Assembly: GCA_003676145.1 (NCBI GenBank)
Contig: NAUB01000024.1
Coordinates: 62,001-126,000 of the forward strand
DNA from: a gamma proteobacterium symbiont of Stewartia floridana
GTDB lineage: Bacteria > Pseudomonadota > Gammaproteobacteria > Chromatiales > Chromatiaceae
Direction of reading: 5' to 3'
DNA: 64,000 bases
A model generated the notes under the pieces. It was not told the origin of the DNA and did not search any database. It saw only the letters and a program-made list of their open reading frames with translations. Below, piece by piece: positions 28,862-37,392 of the stretch (its first letter is position 1; each line of letters opens with the position of its first letter). A program made the position numbers and the translations under genes.

Positions 28862-29658
28862 GAAAAACTGTGCTCCTTGGTGGGGAAATCACCTTGCTTG
28901 ACGGCTGTGGAGTAGGCCTTGATCGCCTCTTCTATGGATCTGCCGGAGTGGAGAAAATTCTCCACGAACCTGGGTGGGTGGGGATTGATACCCAGCATGT
29001 CGTAGAGCACCAACACCTGCCCATCACAATCCACTCCCGCACCAATTCCAATGACCGGGACGGTTAATTTGCGACTGATTCTGGCCGCCAGCTGATCCGG
29101 AACACACTCCAGAACCAACAGATCGATGCCCGCCTCTTCGAGGGCAACCGCGTCTTCCAGGATCTGCTCGGCATCCCGCTCACCCCGGCCCTGTACCCGG
29201 TAGCCGCCCAGTTTATGAACCGATTGGGGCAGCAGTCCCAGATGACCACATACCGGAATGCCCTGGCCGGATAGCTGTCGAATGGTCTGCAAATGGATCG
29301 CACCACCCTCCAGTTTCACCATCTGAGCACCCCCCTCCTTCATCAACCGGCCGGCAGATTCCAGTGCCAGTTCAGGCGAGCGGTAACTCATGAATGGCAT
29401 ATCGGAGACCAACAGCGCATGACTTCTGGCACGGGCCACATTGCGGGTGTGGTAGATCATCTCATCGAGGGTTACCGGCAGTGTGCTCTCCTGCCCCTGA
29501 ATCACCATCCCCAGGGAATCCCCCACCAGAATCACATCCACACCGGCCGACTCGATCAGCTGGGTGAAACTGGCATCATAGCTGGTCAACACGGAGATTT
29601 TTTCGCCTGCCGCTTTCATTTCCACCAGGCTTCTGATTGTAATGTTCTTTCTGCTCAT
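28858..29658 (-). CDS. panB: 3-methyl-2-oxobutanoate hydroxymethyltransferase
   Basis: A 266-residue PanB that makes ketopantoate from alpha-ketoisovalerate with 5,10-methylene-tetrahydrofolate. The metal-binding [14 protein letters not shown] (Asp in GDS) lies near residue 41, MVKLEGG near 113, and [14 protein letters not shown] near 136. The acidic active-site LVLECVP near 181 is also present. First gene of the panB-panC pair, starting 14 bp after the end of the deoxynucleoside kinase gene on the same strand. Confidence 0.97.
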   Translation of the reverse strand: MSRKNITIRSLVEMKAAGEKISVLTSYDASFTQLIESAGVDVILVGDSLGMVIQGQESTLPVTLDEMIYHTRNVARARSHALLVSDMPFMSYRSPELALESAGRLMKEGGAQMVKLEGGAIHLQTIRQLSGQGIPVCGHLGLLPQSVHKLGGYRVQGRGERDAEQILEDAVALEEAGIDLLVLECVPDQLAARISRKLTVPVIGIGAGVDCDGQVLVLYDMLGINPHPPRFVENFLHSGRSIEEAIKAYSTAVKQGDFPTKEHSFS

Positions 29659-29672
29659 AGGACTCCACTCAT

Positions 29673-30332
29673 TCAGAGTGACAGGGTTGGATTGAGATAA
29701 CGCCGGTCAGGGCCTTCGCTGCTGATATGCTCAATCAATAGATCAAAATCCCGCTGCCGTTCCAACGGATTGATCTCCGCCGCATTGATGATCAGTAGAG
29801 GCGATCGATCATAATAGTAAAAAAAGTCTGTATAGGCATCACAGAGTTTTTTCAGATAGTCCGCCTCGATGGTCTTCTCCTGTGGGCGGGCACGCTTTCT
29901 TATCCGTTTCATCAGTGTTTCCACCGGTGCCTGAAGATAGACCACCAGATCAGGCGGAGGTGCCTGCAGGGTCAACTGCTGATAGACCTGTTCGTAGAGT
30001 GCCAACTCATCCTGATCGAGATTGATCTGGGCAAACAGACGATCCTTCTCAAGCATAAAATCGGCAATCAGCTGTTGCCGGAACAGATCATCCTGGACAA
30101 GCCCGTTCCACTGTCTGCTGCGCTGAAACAGAAAAAACAGCTGAGCCGGCAGTGCCGCCTCCCGGGGATTCTCGTAGAAGCGTTGTAAAAACGGATTCTC
30201 CTCCGCACCCTCCAGCAGCATTTCACTTTGAAAGTGGTTGGCGAGACGCCGCACAAGACTGGTCTTACCCACACCGATCGGCCCCTCAACCACAAGAAAC
30301 CGGGGCATCTCAGGCAAGTTGTTCAATATCAC
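29673..30332 (-). CDS. Deoxynucleoside kinase family protein
   Basis: A P-loop kinase of about 210-219 residues that phosphorylates deoxynucleosides. The Walker A EGPIGVGKTS follows FLVV directly near the start. DRLFAQINLDQDELALYEQVY resembles the substrate loop with the conserved Asp-Arg, and KRIRKRARPQEK is the LID-type arginine stretch. Such kinases are often next to folK and panB in gammaproteobacteria. The start is uncertain: GTG at 30332, TTG at 30326 (best spaced after GAGGAG) or ATG at 30308, two bases after the folK stop. Substrate specificity (dA, dG or dC) cannot be read from the sequence. Confidence 0.85.
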   Translation of the reverse strand: MILNNLPEMPRFLVVEGPIGVGKTSLVRRLANHFQSEMLLEGAEENPFLQRFYENPREAALPAQLFFLFQRSRQWNGLVQDDLFRQQLIADFMLEKDRLFAQINLDQDELALYEQVYQQLTLQAPPPDLVVYLQAPVETLMKRIRKRARPQEKTIEADYLKKLCDAYTDFFYYYDRSPLLIINAAEINPLERQRDFDLLIEHISSEGPDRRYLNPTLSL

Positions 30333-30807
30333 TCCTCTCTATGCCATTGAGTAAGGTCTGCACCAAACCAAGACCTGGGATCATCAGATCAGCAGGCGCA
30401 ATCTCATGCAACGGCAGCAACACGAAACTCCGCTTGGCGATCTCAGGATGAGGCACCGTCAAGCGTGGTGTATCGATTTTCCGATCACCATACAGCAACA
30501 GATCCAGATCGAGGCTACGGGGTCCCCATCGACGCTCCCGCACCCGATGGTGTTGCTGCTCCAGCCGCTGCAAGGCGTCGAGCAGGGAGTCGGCTGCCAA
30601 TCGGGTGGTGAGATGGGCCACCGCATTGATGAAATCGTCTTGATCCTGTGGCCCGACCGGGCGACTCCGATAGAGGGATGAGTGGCTCACCATCCTGGTT
30701 TCGGGCAACTGCGCAAGCTCTGCCAGTGCGCTCTCCACTTGCCACTTCGGGTTTTGAAGATTACTGCCCAGGCCGATATAGACAGCGACTGGCGCTGGAT
30801 CATTCAT
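30310..30807 (-). CDS. folK: 2-amino-4-hydroxy-6-hydroxymethyldihydropteridine diphosphokinase
   Basis: A 165-residue HPPK that transfers pyrophosphate from ATP to the pterin in folate synthesis. VYIGLGSNLQNP is at the start, SSLYRSRPVGPQDQDDFINAV is the pterin loop with the conserved Gln and Asp, and RERRWGPRSLDLDLLLYG contains the paired Mg-binding Asp residues. The ATG at 30807 is chosen because the 17 residues ahead of it lie inside pcnB and look like its antisense composition; it overlaps the pcnB stop by 8 bp. The short overlap and same strand suggest co-transcription with pcnB. Confidence 0.93.
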   Translation of the reverse strand: MNDPAPVAVYIGLGSNLQNPKWQVESALAELAQLPETRMVSHSSLYRSRPVGPQDQDDFINAVAHLTTRLAADSLLDALQRLEQQHHRVRERRWGPRSLDLDLLLYGDRKIDTPRLTVPHPEIAKRSFVLLPLHEIAPADLMIPGLGLVQTLLNGIERSDIEQLA

Positions 30808-32179
30808 CAACGGTTTGGGTCTTTTTACGGCGCCTTCTGCGACGTCTGCCCCGACCACGCCTTCCCTGCTCGGTCATCGACACCTTCTCTTCACCATTGG
30901 CGTGCTGATAGAGCGTCCACCAATCGGCCAACTCCTGATCGACCTCACCCGATTCAGCACGTAACAGCAGAAAATCGTAGGCGGCCCTGAACTTGGGATG
31001 GCTCGCCAGGCGTTGTGGACGCTTGCCCTGTCGCTGGGTAAATCGGAACTGCAGCTGCCAGATGTCACGCATCGGATAGCTGAAACGTTTTGGTATCGAA
31101 ACATGCTTGGCCTGCTCGCTCAACACCTCAGCCGACGCATTCTGCAAAGCCTCAAGCGGATGAACACCCTCAGCCTCAAGACGCTCAGCGCGCAATCTGA
31201 CCGGCTCCCATAACAGAACCGCAAATAGGAAAGCCGGCGTCACCGATTTCCCCTGGCTCAGACGATCATCGGTATTCGCCATGCCCCGATTGACAAAGGT
31301 GATGGGGAATTCGTGATCCTCATGGGAGAGCGCCTCTTCGGTGGCGGGAAACAGCTGTCCGAACAGCTCATAGTGGCGCAGCTTTTCAAAACTCTCCAGC
31401 GCCGCCCCACCAAGAAACAGCTTCAACACCTCTTCGTAGAGCCTGGCCGAAGGCACATCCTCCAACAGCGTGGCAAACCTGGCGATCGGCGCTTCGGTGG
31501 CCGGTTCAATGACAAAACCAAGTTTTGCGGCGAACCGGATCGCCCTCAGCAGGCGCACCGGATCCTCCCGGTAGCGACTCTCCACATCCCCCAGCAGCCG
31601 GATCACACCCTGCTGCAGGTCGGCCATGCCGTTGGCGAAATCGACCACCGAAAAATCATCGATGCTGTAGTAGAGGGCATTGATGGTGAAATCCCGCCGT
31701 TGCGCATCCTCTTCCAGGGTACCGTAGACGTTGTCCCTTAGAATCATGCCGTTTTCCATCTGGCGATCCCCCGCCTCTGTCGCCTGACGATTACTACGAA
31801 AGGTGGCTACTTCAATGATTTCACGGCCAAAATGGACATGGGCCAAGCGGAAACGCCGGCCGATCAGGCGACAGTTGTTGAACACCTGCTTGACCTCTTC
31901 CGGACTCGCATTGGTAGCCACATCAAAATCTTTCGGCTCACGGCCAAGCAGCAGATCACGCACACCACCCCCCACCAGGTAGGCCTCATAGCCCGATTTA
32001 TTCAGTCGGCTAAGCACCTTGATGGCGTTGTTACTGATGTTGGCGCGGGAAATATTGTGTTCGTTTCTCGGTATCAGTATGGCGGACACAGGCTCACCAT
32101 TGTTCAGTCCAGTCGCCTGAATCTGACCATTTACCAATCTGGAAAACTTCTTTTTGAGCCAATTGGCAGCTTGTTTCAA
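30800..32179 (-). CDS. pcnB: Poly(A) polymerase I
   Basis: A 459-residue PcnB of the class II nucleotidyltransferase family, which adds 3' poly(A) tails to RNA to promote decay. GYEAYLVGGGVRDLLLGREPKDFDVAT carries the Gly-Ser/Gly and Asp-x-Asp catalytic features; the family-specific LLGREPKDFD separates it from CCA-adding enzymes. RRDFTINALYY is near residue 160. The C-terminal tail is a run of Arg/Lys with KKTQTVDE at the end, a basic RNA-binding tail as in E. coli PcnB. It is the first gene of a pcnB-folK-kinase-panB-panC run. Confidence 0.94.
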   Translation of the reverse strand: MKQAANWLKKKFSRLVNGQIQATGLNNGEPVSAILIPRNEHNISRANISNNAIKVLSRLNKSGYEAYLVGGGVRDLLLGREPKDFDVATNASPEEVKQVFNNCRLIGRRFRLAHVHFGREIIEVATFRSNRQATEAGDRQMENGMILRDNVYGTLEEDAQRRDFTINALYYSIDDFSVVDFANGMADLQQGVIRLLGDVESRYREDPVRLLRAIRFAAKLGFVIEPATEAPIARFATLLEDVPSARLYEEVLKLFLGGAALESFEKLRHYELFGQLFPATEEALSHEDHEFPITFVNRGMANTDDRLSQGKSVTPAFLFAVLLWEPVRLRAERLEAEGVHPLEALQNASAEVLSEQAKHVSIPKRFSYPMRDIWQLQFRFTQRQGKRPQRLASHPKFRAAYDFLLLRAESGEVDQELADWWTLYQHANGEEKVSMTEQGRRGRGRRRRRRRKKTQTVDE

Positions 32180-32212
32180 GAGTTAAATCACCAAAGAATT
32201 TTCGCCAGGTCA

Positions 32213-32240
32213 TTGAGCCTGGCAACCAAGTCAGTATAAT
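32213..32240 (+). promoter_or_regulatory. Promoter of the tRNA-Glu gene
   Basis: TTGAGC (32213-32218), a 16-bp spacer and a perfect TATAAT (32235-32240). The GC-rich stretch ACCGGC just after is the type of discriminator seen in stringently controlled stable-RNA promoters. It faces away from pcnB. Confidence 0.7.
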
Positions 32241-32260
32241 ACCGGCTTTCGCAAGAAGCT

Positions 32261-32335
32261 GCTCCCTTCGTCTAGTGGTTAGGACGCTGGCCTCTCACGC
32301 CGGTAACAGGGGTTCGAGTCCCCTAGGGAGTACCA
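32261..32335 (+). tRNA. tRNA-Glu (anticodon CTC)
   Basis: 75 bases including the encoded CCA. The acceptor stem pairs GCTCCCT with AGGGAGT (one G-T pair), the anticodon stem is CTGGC/GCCGG and the loop CTCTCAC puts the anticodon CTC at 32294-32296, reading GAG. The T arm GGTTCGAGTC and the D arm TCTAGTGGTTAGGA are as in bacterial glutamate tRNAs. The usual UUC species must be elsewhere. Confidence 0.95.
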
Positions 32336-32340
32336 ATCCA

Positions 32341-32373
32341 ATACGGCCGCATAAATGCGGCCGTATTTCGTTT
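32341..32373 (+). terminator. Terminator of the tRNA-Glu gene
   Basis: ATACGGCCGCA, a TAAA loop and TGCGGCCGTAT form an 11-bp perfect stem five bases after the tRNA, followed by a broken T tract (TTCGTTT). The galU stop lies 20 bp further on the other strand, so the hairpin may serve both. Confidence 0.75.
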
Positions 32374-32389
32374 CGACACCCGGTTTTCT

Positions 32390-33274
32390 CTAGAGCTTTT
32401 CAGCCAGTTCCTTGAGATAATCCTTAAAACCGTCCCCCAGCTCCTCATGGGCCAGGCCCAGTTCGACGGTAGCCTCCAGATAACCGAGCTTGCTACCGCA
32501 GTCGTAACGCTTACCCTTGACACGATAGGCCCTGACTTTCTCATATTTGAGCAGCTCGGCAATCGCATCGGTCAGTTGAATCTCACCACCGGCGCCGCGG
32601 CCGGTCTCTTTGATCAGGGAGAAGATTCTGGGCGTCAGAATATAACGGCCCACCACACCCAGATTGGAAGGGGCATCTTCAGGTTTGGGTTTTTCCACGA
32701 TTGAGGTAATGGTGGCGGTTTCCCCATCATCGTCCTCAACCTCAACGATACCGTATTTACTGGTCTCTTCCTGGGGAACCTCTTCAACCAGTATCACACT
32801 GCACTGATAGCGTTCGTAGATCTGCGCCATCTGCTCCAGTGCACCGACACCGCCGTCGCCACGAATCAGATCATCGGCCAGGATGACGGCAAAAGGCTCA
32901 TCCGCAACCACCGGTTCGGCACACAGTACGGCATGACCAAGCCCCAAGGCTTCAGACTGACGCAGATAGATGCAGCTGACATCCTCAGGCAGCACATTCT
33001 GCACCTTTTCAAGCAACGCGGTTTTACCCGCCTCCTTGAGTTCGCTCTCAAGCTCGTAGGCTTTATCGAAATGATCCGGAATCGAGCGTTTGTTTCGACC
33101 GGTTACAAACACCAGGGAGCTGACACCGGCTTCCTCTGCCTCCTCTGCAGCGTATTGAATCAACGGTTTGTCCACAACAGGCAGCATCTCCTTAGGATTT
33201 GCTTTCGTTGCCGGAAGAAAGCGTGTTCCCATACCGGCAACCGGGAATACCGCCTTGCGAATCTTCTTCACCAT
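32390..33274 (-). CDS. galU: UTP-glucose-1-phosphate uridylyltransferase
   Basis: A 294-residue GalU that makes UDP-glucose for envelope polysaccharides. The nucleotidyltransferase motif [16 protein letters not shown] follows the start, then [14 protein letters not shown] with the catalytic Lys, VILADDLI with the metal-binding Asp, and [30 protein letters not shown]-type sugar site. Two ATG codons are adjacent; the second (33274) has better spacing from the AAGGAG site and is chosen. It supplies the same sugar-nucleotide pool as the polysaccharide genes further right. Confidence 0.95.
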   Translation of the reverse strand: MVKKIRKAVFPVAGMGTRFLPATKANPKEMLPVVDKPLIQYAAEEAEEAGVSSLVFVTGRNKRSIPDHFDKAYELESELKEAGKTALLEKVQNVLPEDVSCIYLRQSEALGLGHAVLCAEPVVADEPFAVILADDLIRGDGGVGALEQMAQIYERYQCSVILVEEVPQEETSKYGIVEVEDDDGETATITSIVEKPKPEDAPSNLGVVGRYILTPRIFSLIKETGRGAGGEIQLTDAIAELLKYEKVRAYRVKGKRYDCGSKLGYLEATVELGLAHEELGDGFKDYLKELAEKL

Positions 33275-33318
33275 CATATCTCCTTACAAACAACCTATAT
33301 CGCAGTAACGTGATCTGC

Positions 33319-33343
33319 TAGGGCCTGTTAACACTTATTCAAG
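33319..33343 (+). repeat. Dispersed AGGGCCTGTTAACAC motif, copy 5
   Basis: TAGGGCCTGTTAACACTTAT followed by TCAAG, the fullest copy in the window, in the 143-bp gap between galU and pyrF. The last 13 bases match 23631-23643. Confidence 0.5.
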
Positions 33344-33417
33344 CCACAAGCCTATGGGGAGAGGTTTGGCCTGTCAATGAACGATTTGGGCGCAAACATC
33401 AAATGCCAAACGATTGC

Positions 33418-34128
33418 TCACGCCAGAGACTCCGACACTTCAGCGTTGATCGCCTGGAGTGCCTGAATCGGATCATCAGCAGCGGTGATCGGCCTGCCGA
33501 CCACCAGATAACTCGAGCCGGCGCCCATCGCATCAGCCGGAGTCATCACTCTGCGCTGATCGTCCTTGGCGGCACTACTGGGCCTGACCCCCGGCGTCAC
33601 AAGCAGAAAGTCCTGACCCAGTTGCTGGCGTATGTCACTCGCCTCTCTGGGTGAGCAGACTACCCCGTCCAGTCCCGACTCATCGGTCAGTTTGGCCAGC
33701 CTCAAGACATTCTCTGCCGGTTCTCCCTGATAACCGACCTCGGCAATATCCTCAACACCCAGGCTGGTTAGAATTGTCACGGCAACCAGCAAGGGGCGCT
33801 GACTGCGCTGCTCCAGGCGCTCCCTCGCCGCCACCATCATGCGCCGTCCACCGGAAGCGTGCAGATTCATCATCCATACCCCCAGATCGGCTGCCGCATC
33901 GCAGGCTGCGGCGACGGTATTGGGTATGTCGTGAAATTTCAGATCCAGGAATATGTCGTAGCCCCGACGGCTCAACTGCTCGACAAACTGTGGGCCCAGG
34001 CGGGTGAACATCTCTTTCCCCACCTTCAATCGACAGAGTGACGGATCGAGGCGTTCAACCAGATCCAAGGCCTGTTGCTGTTGCGGAAAATCTAAAGCGA
34101 CAATGACCTTAGAGTCGGTCCCATTCAT
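33418..34128 (-). CDS. pyrF: Orotidine 5'-phosphate decarboxylase
   Basis: A 236-residue PyrF, the last enzyme of UMP synthesis. [12 protein letters not shown] near the N-terminus binds the substrate Asp-type site, and [11 protein letters not shown] near residue 62 gives the catalytic Asp-x-Lys-x-x-Asp set. GVVCSPREA and VTPGVRP are the phosphate-loop elements, closed by [11 protein letters not shown]. It follows lapA-lapB on the same strand, an arrangement common in gammaproteobacteria. Confidence 0.96.
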   Translation of the reverse strand: MNGTDSKVIVALDFPQQQQALDLVERLDPSLCRLKVGKEMFTRLGPQFVEQLSRRGYDIFLDLKFHDIPNTVAAACDAAADLGVWMMNLHASGGRRMMVAARERLEQRSQRPLLVAVTILTSLGVEDIAEVGYQGEPAENVLRLAKLTDESGLDGVVCSPREASDIRQQLGQDFLLVTPGVRPSSAAKDDQRRVMTPADAMGAGSSYLVVGRPITAADDPIQALQAINAEVSESLA

Positions 34129-34174
34129 ATTGCTTGCTCCTTATCAGGATTGGTGTTGATGGTGAGGAATTTTC

Positions 34175-34189
34175 AGGGCCTGTAATCAA
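34175..34189 (+). repeat. Dispersed AGGGCCTGT motif, copy 6 (short)
   Basis: AGGGCCTGTAATCAA overlaps the lapB stop region. Only the first nine bases fit the family, so this may be chance. Confidence 0.25.
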
Positions 34190-35364
34190 CCCTTGATGCT
34201 TCTGCCAATACCCTGGATCGGCTTGATCGCCCCCCAGGTTTTACAACTCGGGCAGTGCCAGTGGATCTTCTTGGCTGTGAAACCGCAATGTTCGCACTGA
34301 TAGGCCGGTTCCTTATCGAGTAGTTTCGAAACGGAACTCAAGAGCACTTCCAGGGTTTCCCTGGGGCTCTCTTCACTGCGCTGCAGATTCAATCGGACCA
34401 GACGTTCCAGACCTTTCAGGTCCGGTGTATCGGAGAGGTGTTTGAGTATCGCCTCCACAGCGGCACCTTCGCCCTGGCTATCGGCAATCATATCCGCCAG
34501 GATCAGCATCGCTTCGGTGCAGTGGTGGCGCTGATAGAGTTGCTCCAGGTATTCATACAGCTCCTGATGCTGTCCAAGCTTGCGATAACACTCGATGGTA
34601 CGCGGCAGGGTCTCTGACAGATAGGCCGGATCACTCCCTTCCACCTGGCGTAACAGGCGTATCACTGAACGGCAATCACCCCGGGTGTATTCGATTTCAG
34701 CCTGCAGCATCAAAACCCGAACATTACTGCTGCGCTTCATATGCTGGGCGCGCTTCAGAAAACTCTCTGCGGCCGCCATGTTCTGCTGACGCAACTGCTC
34801 TTCCGCCAATTCACAATAGAAGTGGGCAATTGAGTTGTGCAGCGCTGGATAGTGGGAGACCGTAATTCTGTCGGCCACCTCCAGACAGCGCTTCCAATCC
34901 TTCTCCTGCTGGTAGATCTCCAGCAGATAGATGTTGGCCTGTTCGTTGTGCAGCTTCAGCTCTGTCAATTCGATGAACAGGTTTTCCGCCCGATCGAACA
35001 GCCCGGCCCGCATATAGTCCTGCCCCAGTTCGAGCAGTGCCTGAGCCCGCTGCTCCCGACTCAGACTTGGCCGGGCGATCAGATTCTGGTGAATGCGAAT
35101 CGCCCGCTCCACCTCGCCACGCCGCCTGAACAGATTGCCCAGCGCCAAATGGGTCTCCACCGTATCGCTGTCCACGTCCAACAGCTTGATGAACAGATCG
35201 ATCGCCTTATCCGGCTGTTCATTCAACAGATAGTTGAGCCCTTTGAAATAGACCGGAGAGATCTCTTGTGGCTGTTTCTGGCTCTTTACCGCCACACCCC
35301 GCCTTGCCGCAAACCAACCGGAGGCTGCCGCGACAGGAAGCAACAAAAGCAATGCCTCATACAT
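34186..35364 (-). CDS. lapB: Lipopolysaccharide assembly protein B (YciM)
   Basis: A 392-residue LapB: one N-terminal membrane anchor (MYEALLLLLPVAAASGWF), about nine TPR-like repeats, and a C-terminal rubredoxin-type metal site with CEHCG and CPSCKTWG. In E. coli LapB links LPS assembly to FtsH-dependent turnover of LpxC. The ATG at 35364 is chosen over an upstream one at 35394 because it starts the membrane anchor as in LapB and follows a GGGGGT site. Length matches the family (389 in E. coli). Lies between lapA and pyrF. Confidence 0.94.
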   Translation of the reverse strand: MYEALLLLLPVAAASGWFAARRGVAVKSQKQPQEISPVYFKGLNYLLNEQPDKAIDLFIKLLDVDSDTVETHLALGNLFRRRGEVERAIRIHQNLIARPSLSREQRAQALLELGQDYMRAGLFDRAENLFIELTELKLHNEQANIYLLEIYQQEKDWKRCLEVADRITVSHYPALHNSIAHFYCELAEEQLRQQNMAAAESFLKRAQHMKRSSNVRVLMLQAEIEYTRGDCRSVIRLLRQVEGSDPAYLSETLPRTIECYRKLGQHQELYEYLEQLYQRHHCTEAMLILADMIADSQGEGAAVEAILKHLSDTPDLKGLERLVRLNLQRSEESPRETLEVLLSSVSKLLDKEPAYQCEHCGFTAKKIHWHCPSCKTWGAIKPIQGIGRSIKG

Positions 35365-35467
35365 CGGCACGACCCCCGCTGCAGGGTGACACAAGACCCG
35401 CCGTCAGTAACAACTGACGTTTTGGCTTGCTTGTGATTGAACAGATCTTCATAAGGTTGATTACAAG

Positions 35468-35752
35468 TTACTCTTTCAATGGCAGTGCACGGAGATTGTT
35501 CACCTCTTTGCTCACCATTTCGCTACGTCGTTTCAGCGTCTGAATCTCTCTCTTCAGACCGACGATACGTCCCATGCCGGAAAACAGACCCAATACAACA
35601 CCGACGCCAAGCACCAGAGTCAATACCAGGGAGAGTGGTAGATCCCGGCTGCCGAAGTAGTAATTCACGGGCACCGAATCCGAGTTGAGTACCGCAAATA
35701 CAGCGCCGAACATCATAACCAAGATCAAAAAAAGGAGTTTTATGAATCGCAT
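35468..35752 (-). CDS. lapA: Lipopolysaccharide assembly protein A (YciS)
   Basis: A 94-residue protein with two membrane helices (about 4-22 and 40-62) separated by NSDSVPVNYYFGSRDLPLS, then a cytoplasmic coiled-coil tail (KREIQTLKRRSEMVSKEVNNL). This is the DUF1049/LapA layout, and it is followed by lapB. The ATG at 35752 begins the first helix and follows GGA at a fair distance; a start at 35815 would add 21 residues that do not look like LapA. Confidence 0.9.
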   Translation of the reverse strand: MRFIKLLFLILVMMFGAVFAVLNSDSVPVNYYFGSRDLPLSLVLTLVLGVGVVLGLFSGMGRIVGLKREIQTLKRRSEMVSKEVNNLRALPLKE

Positions 35753-36160
35753 CAGCCATTCCAAATGTCTATCGCACAGTGCATTTTCGCTTACTGGGCA
35801 GGATATTTCATCCAAATGGATTAAATTTTTGACAACAGTTTATATTTTTACTGTCCGTAGAGGGACTCAAAAAATAATCCCATTCCCATCGATCAACAAA
35901 CAAGTTTTGATTGAGGGTCAAGAATCTGTTGCTTGCCAGTAAGTTAGAGCATTAAAACACCAACGATCCTAATTGCACCACAAGTGCTCATTTCGAAAGT
36001 GCAAGAGATCCAACTATGCATAAAGGGACACTTTGAGCCGCTCGGATCAAAGCGTACTTCGACTTCCAGCTGAGAACCATGAGGTGTCGAGATCGATTGA
36101 ATGGCTTACCCGGCCCGGAACTAGGGCCGAATGGATCTGTAAATTAGTGGGCCTCAAAGG

Positions 36161-36260
36161 AATGGCACTTACTTACGCATTAAAACTCATTACATCTCTT
36201 TTTATCAGAGGGTAACGGTGGGGCATGGCCCCACCAAATATTGCTTAAGTAAGTACCATT
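36161..36260. repeat. Inverted-arm remnant element upstream of fliK-like gene
   Basis: 15-base arms with one mismatch (36161-36175 and 36246-36260) enclose a 70-bp core containing the GGTGGGGC hairpin at 36217-36235. A 100-bp span is too short to encode a transposase, so this is a non-autonomous or decayed element. Confidence 0.45.
36217..36260 (-). repeat. GGTGGGGC hairpin repeat, copy 2
   Basis: Read on the minus strand, this 44-bp unit starts AATGGTACTTACTTAAGC and ends with ATTTGGTGGGGCCATGCC plus CCACC, equal to copy 1 (9923-9967) over the final 23 bases and similar before that. The two lie 26 kb apart in opposite orientation. Confidence 0.55.
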
Positions 36261-36316
36261 CGGCCCGAGTGGGTCAGGCTGTTGATAGGATAAGGATCAG
36301 CCGGACCCACCAGGCG

Positions 36317-37333
36317 TCAGGCATAGGTATCCAACAATCCGTCTCCCGTACGGATCTGCACCCCTGCGGAGTCCGCCGACCAGCTCTGGGATGAATCAGC
36401 GTCGGATGACCCGCCGCTGCCGCGACCTTCTGCAGCGCCTTCACGACCAGGTTCACCAGCCTGCTGATGCCCCACATCCACATTCGCCAGATTCAAATTG
36501 ATTTCACCAAACATCTCCCGCAGGCGGGGAATGGATGATTCCAGCGCTTCACGGGTTGGCGCCTGAGCGGCGATGAATGTGACATTGGTCTGGTCGTTCT
36601 GCACCGATATCTTGATCTCCAGAGGTCCCAGATTGGGAGGCGTCAATTTGATCTCTGCCTGCTGGATATTCTGATTCACCATCCACTGGATTCGCTCGCC
36701 TACTGCCTGATCCCAGCCTGGTTGTCCAACCGGGGTATTCAGAGGCAATATGATGGAGGCGCGACCGGCAACCGGCGAAGTGGCTGACTGGCTGAGCGCG
36801 TTGAGCGAGAACTGGTTGCCTGAATCCGCTGTTCGCGACACCTCAGGCATGGATCTGTCACCCGTCAGATCCGAGCTGATCAGCGACACCATTTCTACCG
36901 GTCTGTCGGTGGTCACCAGACTGGTCAGTTTCGGCAGGGCAACTTCCGTTTGAACCTTCTGCGGCAGAGTCAACGTAAGTGCCGGCATCACCTCTGCACT
37001 CTTGCTTGCCACTGGCTGTTGCGGCAACTCACTGAGTTGCGGCAAACTCTGGCCGTTCAACTGGGGGGCCAGCGGCAACAGCTTGCCGTCCTGGGTCAGC
37101 ATTGGATTGGCCGTCGGCTGAGCTTCCGTATCGATTGGCATCTGCAGGCTGAACAGCTGCAAAGCCTCTTCACTATGCTCTGAAACGAGCAGCTCCTGTA
37201 GTGCCAGATCAAACGGAATACCGGTAGATAAGCTCTCAGCAGAGAGACTGAACAGCCCTAAATCAGCTTCACCGGTTGTTGTTGAAGTTGTGTTGCCCCC
37301 ACTAATTTGGGACATAAAGGGTATCTGAGCCAT
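36317..37333 (-). CDS. fliK: Flagellar hook-length control protein FliK-like
   Basis: A 338-residue protein with a long low-complexity N-terminal part rich in Gln, Ser, Leu and Pro and a compact C-terminal domain. That domain shows GERIQWMVNQNIQQAEIKL, then PPNLGPLEIKISV, the signature of the FliK Flg_hook domain; a Gly/Ser/Glu-rich tail follows. FliK measures hook length and switches export specificity. The ATG at 37333 is chosen because the 39 residues upstream do not resemble FliK. No other flagellar gene is in the window, so this is an isolated copy; the domain assignment is firm, the cellular role less so. Confidence 0.8.
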   Translation of the reverse strand: MAQIPFMSQISGGNTTSTTTGEADLGLFSLSAESLSTGIPFDLALQELLVSEHSEEALQLFSLQMPIDTEAQPTANPMLTQDGKLLPLAPQLNGQSLPQLSELPQQPVASKSAEVMPALTLTLPQKVQTEVALPKLTSLVTTDRPVEMVSLISSDLTGDRSMPEVSRTADSGNQFSLNALSQSATSPVAGRASIILPLNTPVGQPGWDQAVGERIQWMVNQNIQQAEIKLTPPNLGPLEIKISVQNDQTNVTFIAAQAPTREALESSIPRLREMFGEINLNLANVDVGHQQAGEPGREGAAEGRGSGGSSDADSSQSWSADSAGVQIRTGDGLLDTYA

Positions 37334-37392
37334 GGCATTACCTGTCAGTGTGGTCTCCTGTCGAGAGATAACTAGCAGGTTCCGGGCCAAAC

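Larger units (their letters stand above)
35753..36316. other. Repeat-bearing intergenic region upstream of lapA
   Basis: 564 bp without a gene I can support. Frames of 60-85 codons here have no ribosome binding site and no recognisable product. The first half is AT-rich and must hold the lapA promoter. The second half holds inverted segments: GGGCCGAATGG (36124-36134) with CCATTCGGCCC (36256-36266), AATGGCACTTACTTA (36161-36175) with TAAGTAAGTACCATT (36246-36260), and the GGTGGGGC hairpin. They look like the ends of a decayed mobile unit. Confidence 0.5.

Noticed and set aside
36033-36215. 60-codon frame upstream of fliK
   Set aside because: Lies across inverted repeats; no start signal or family match.
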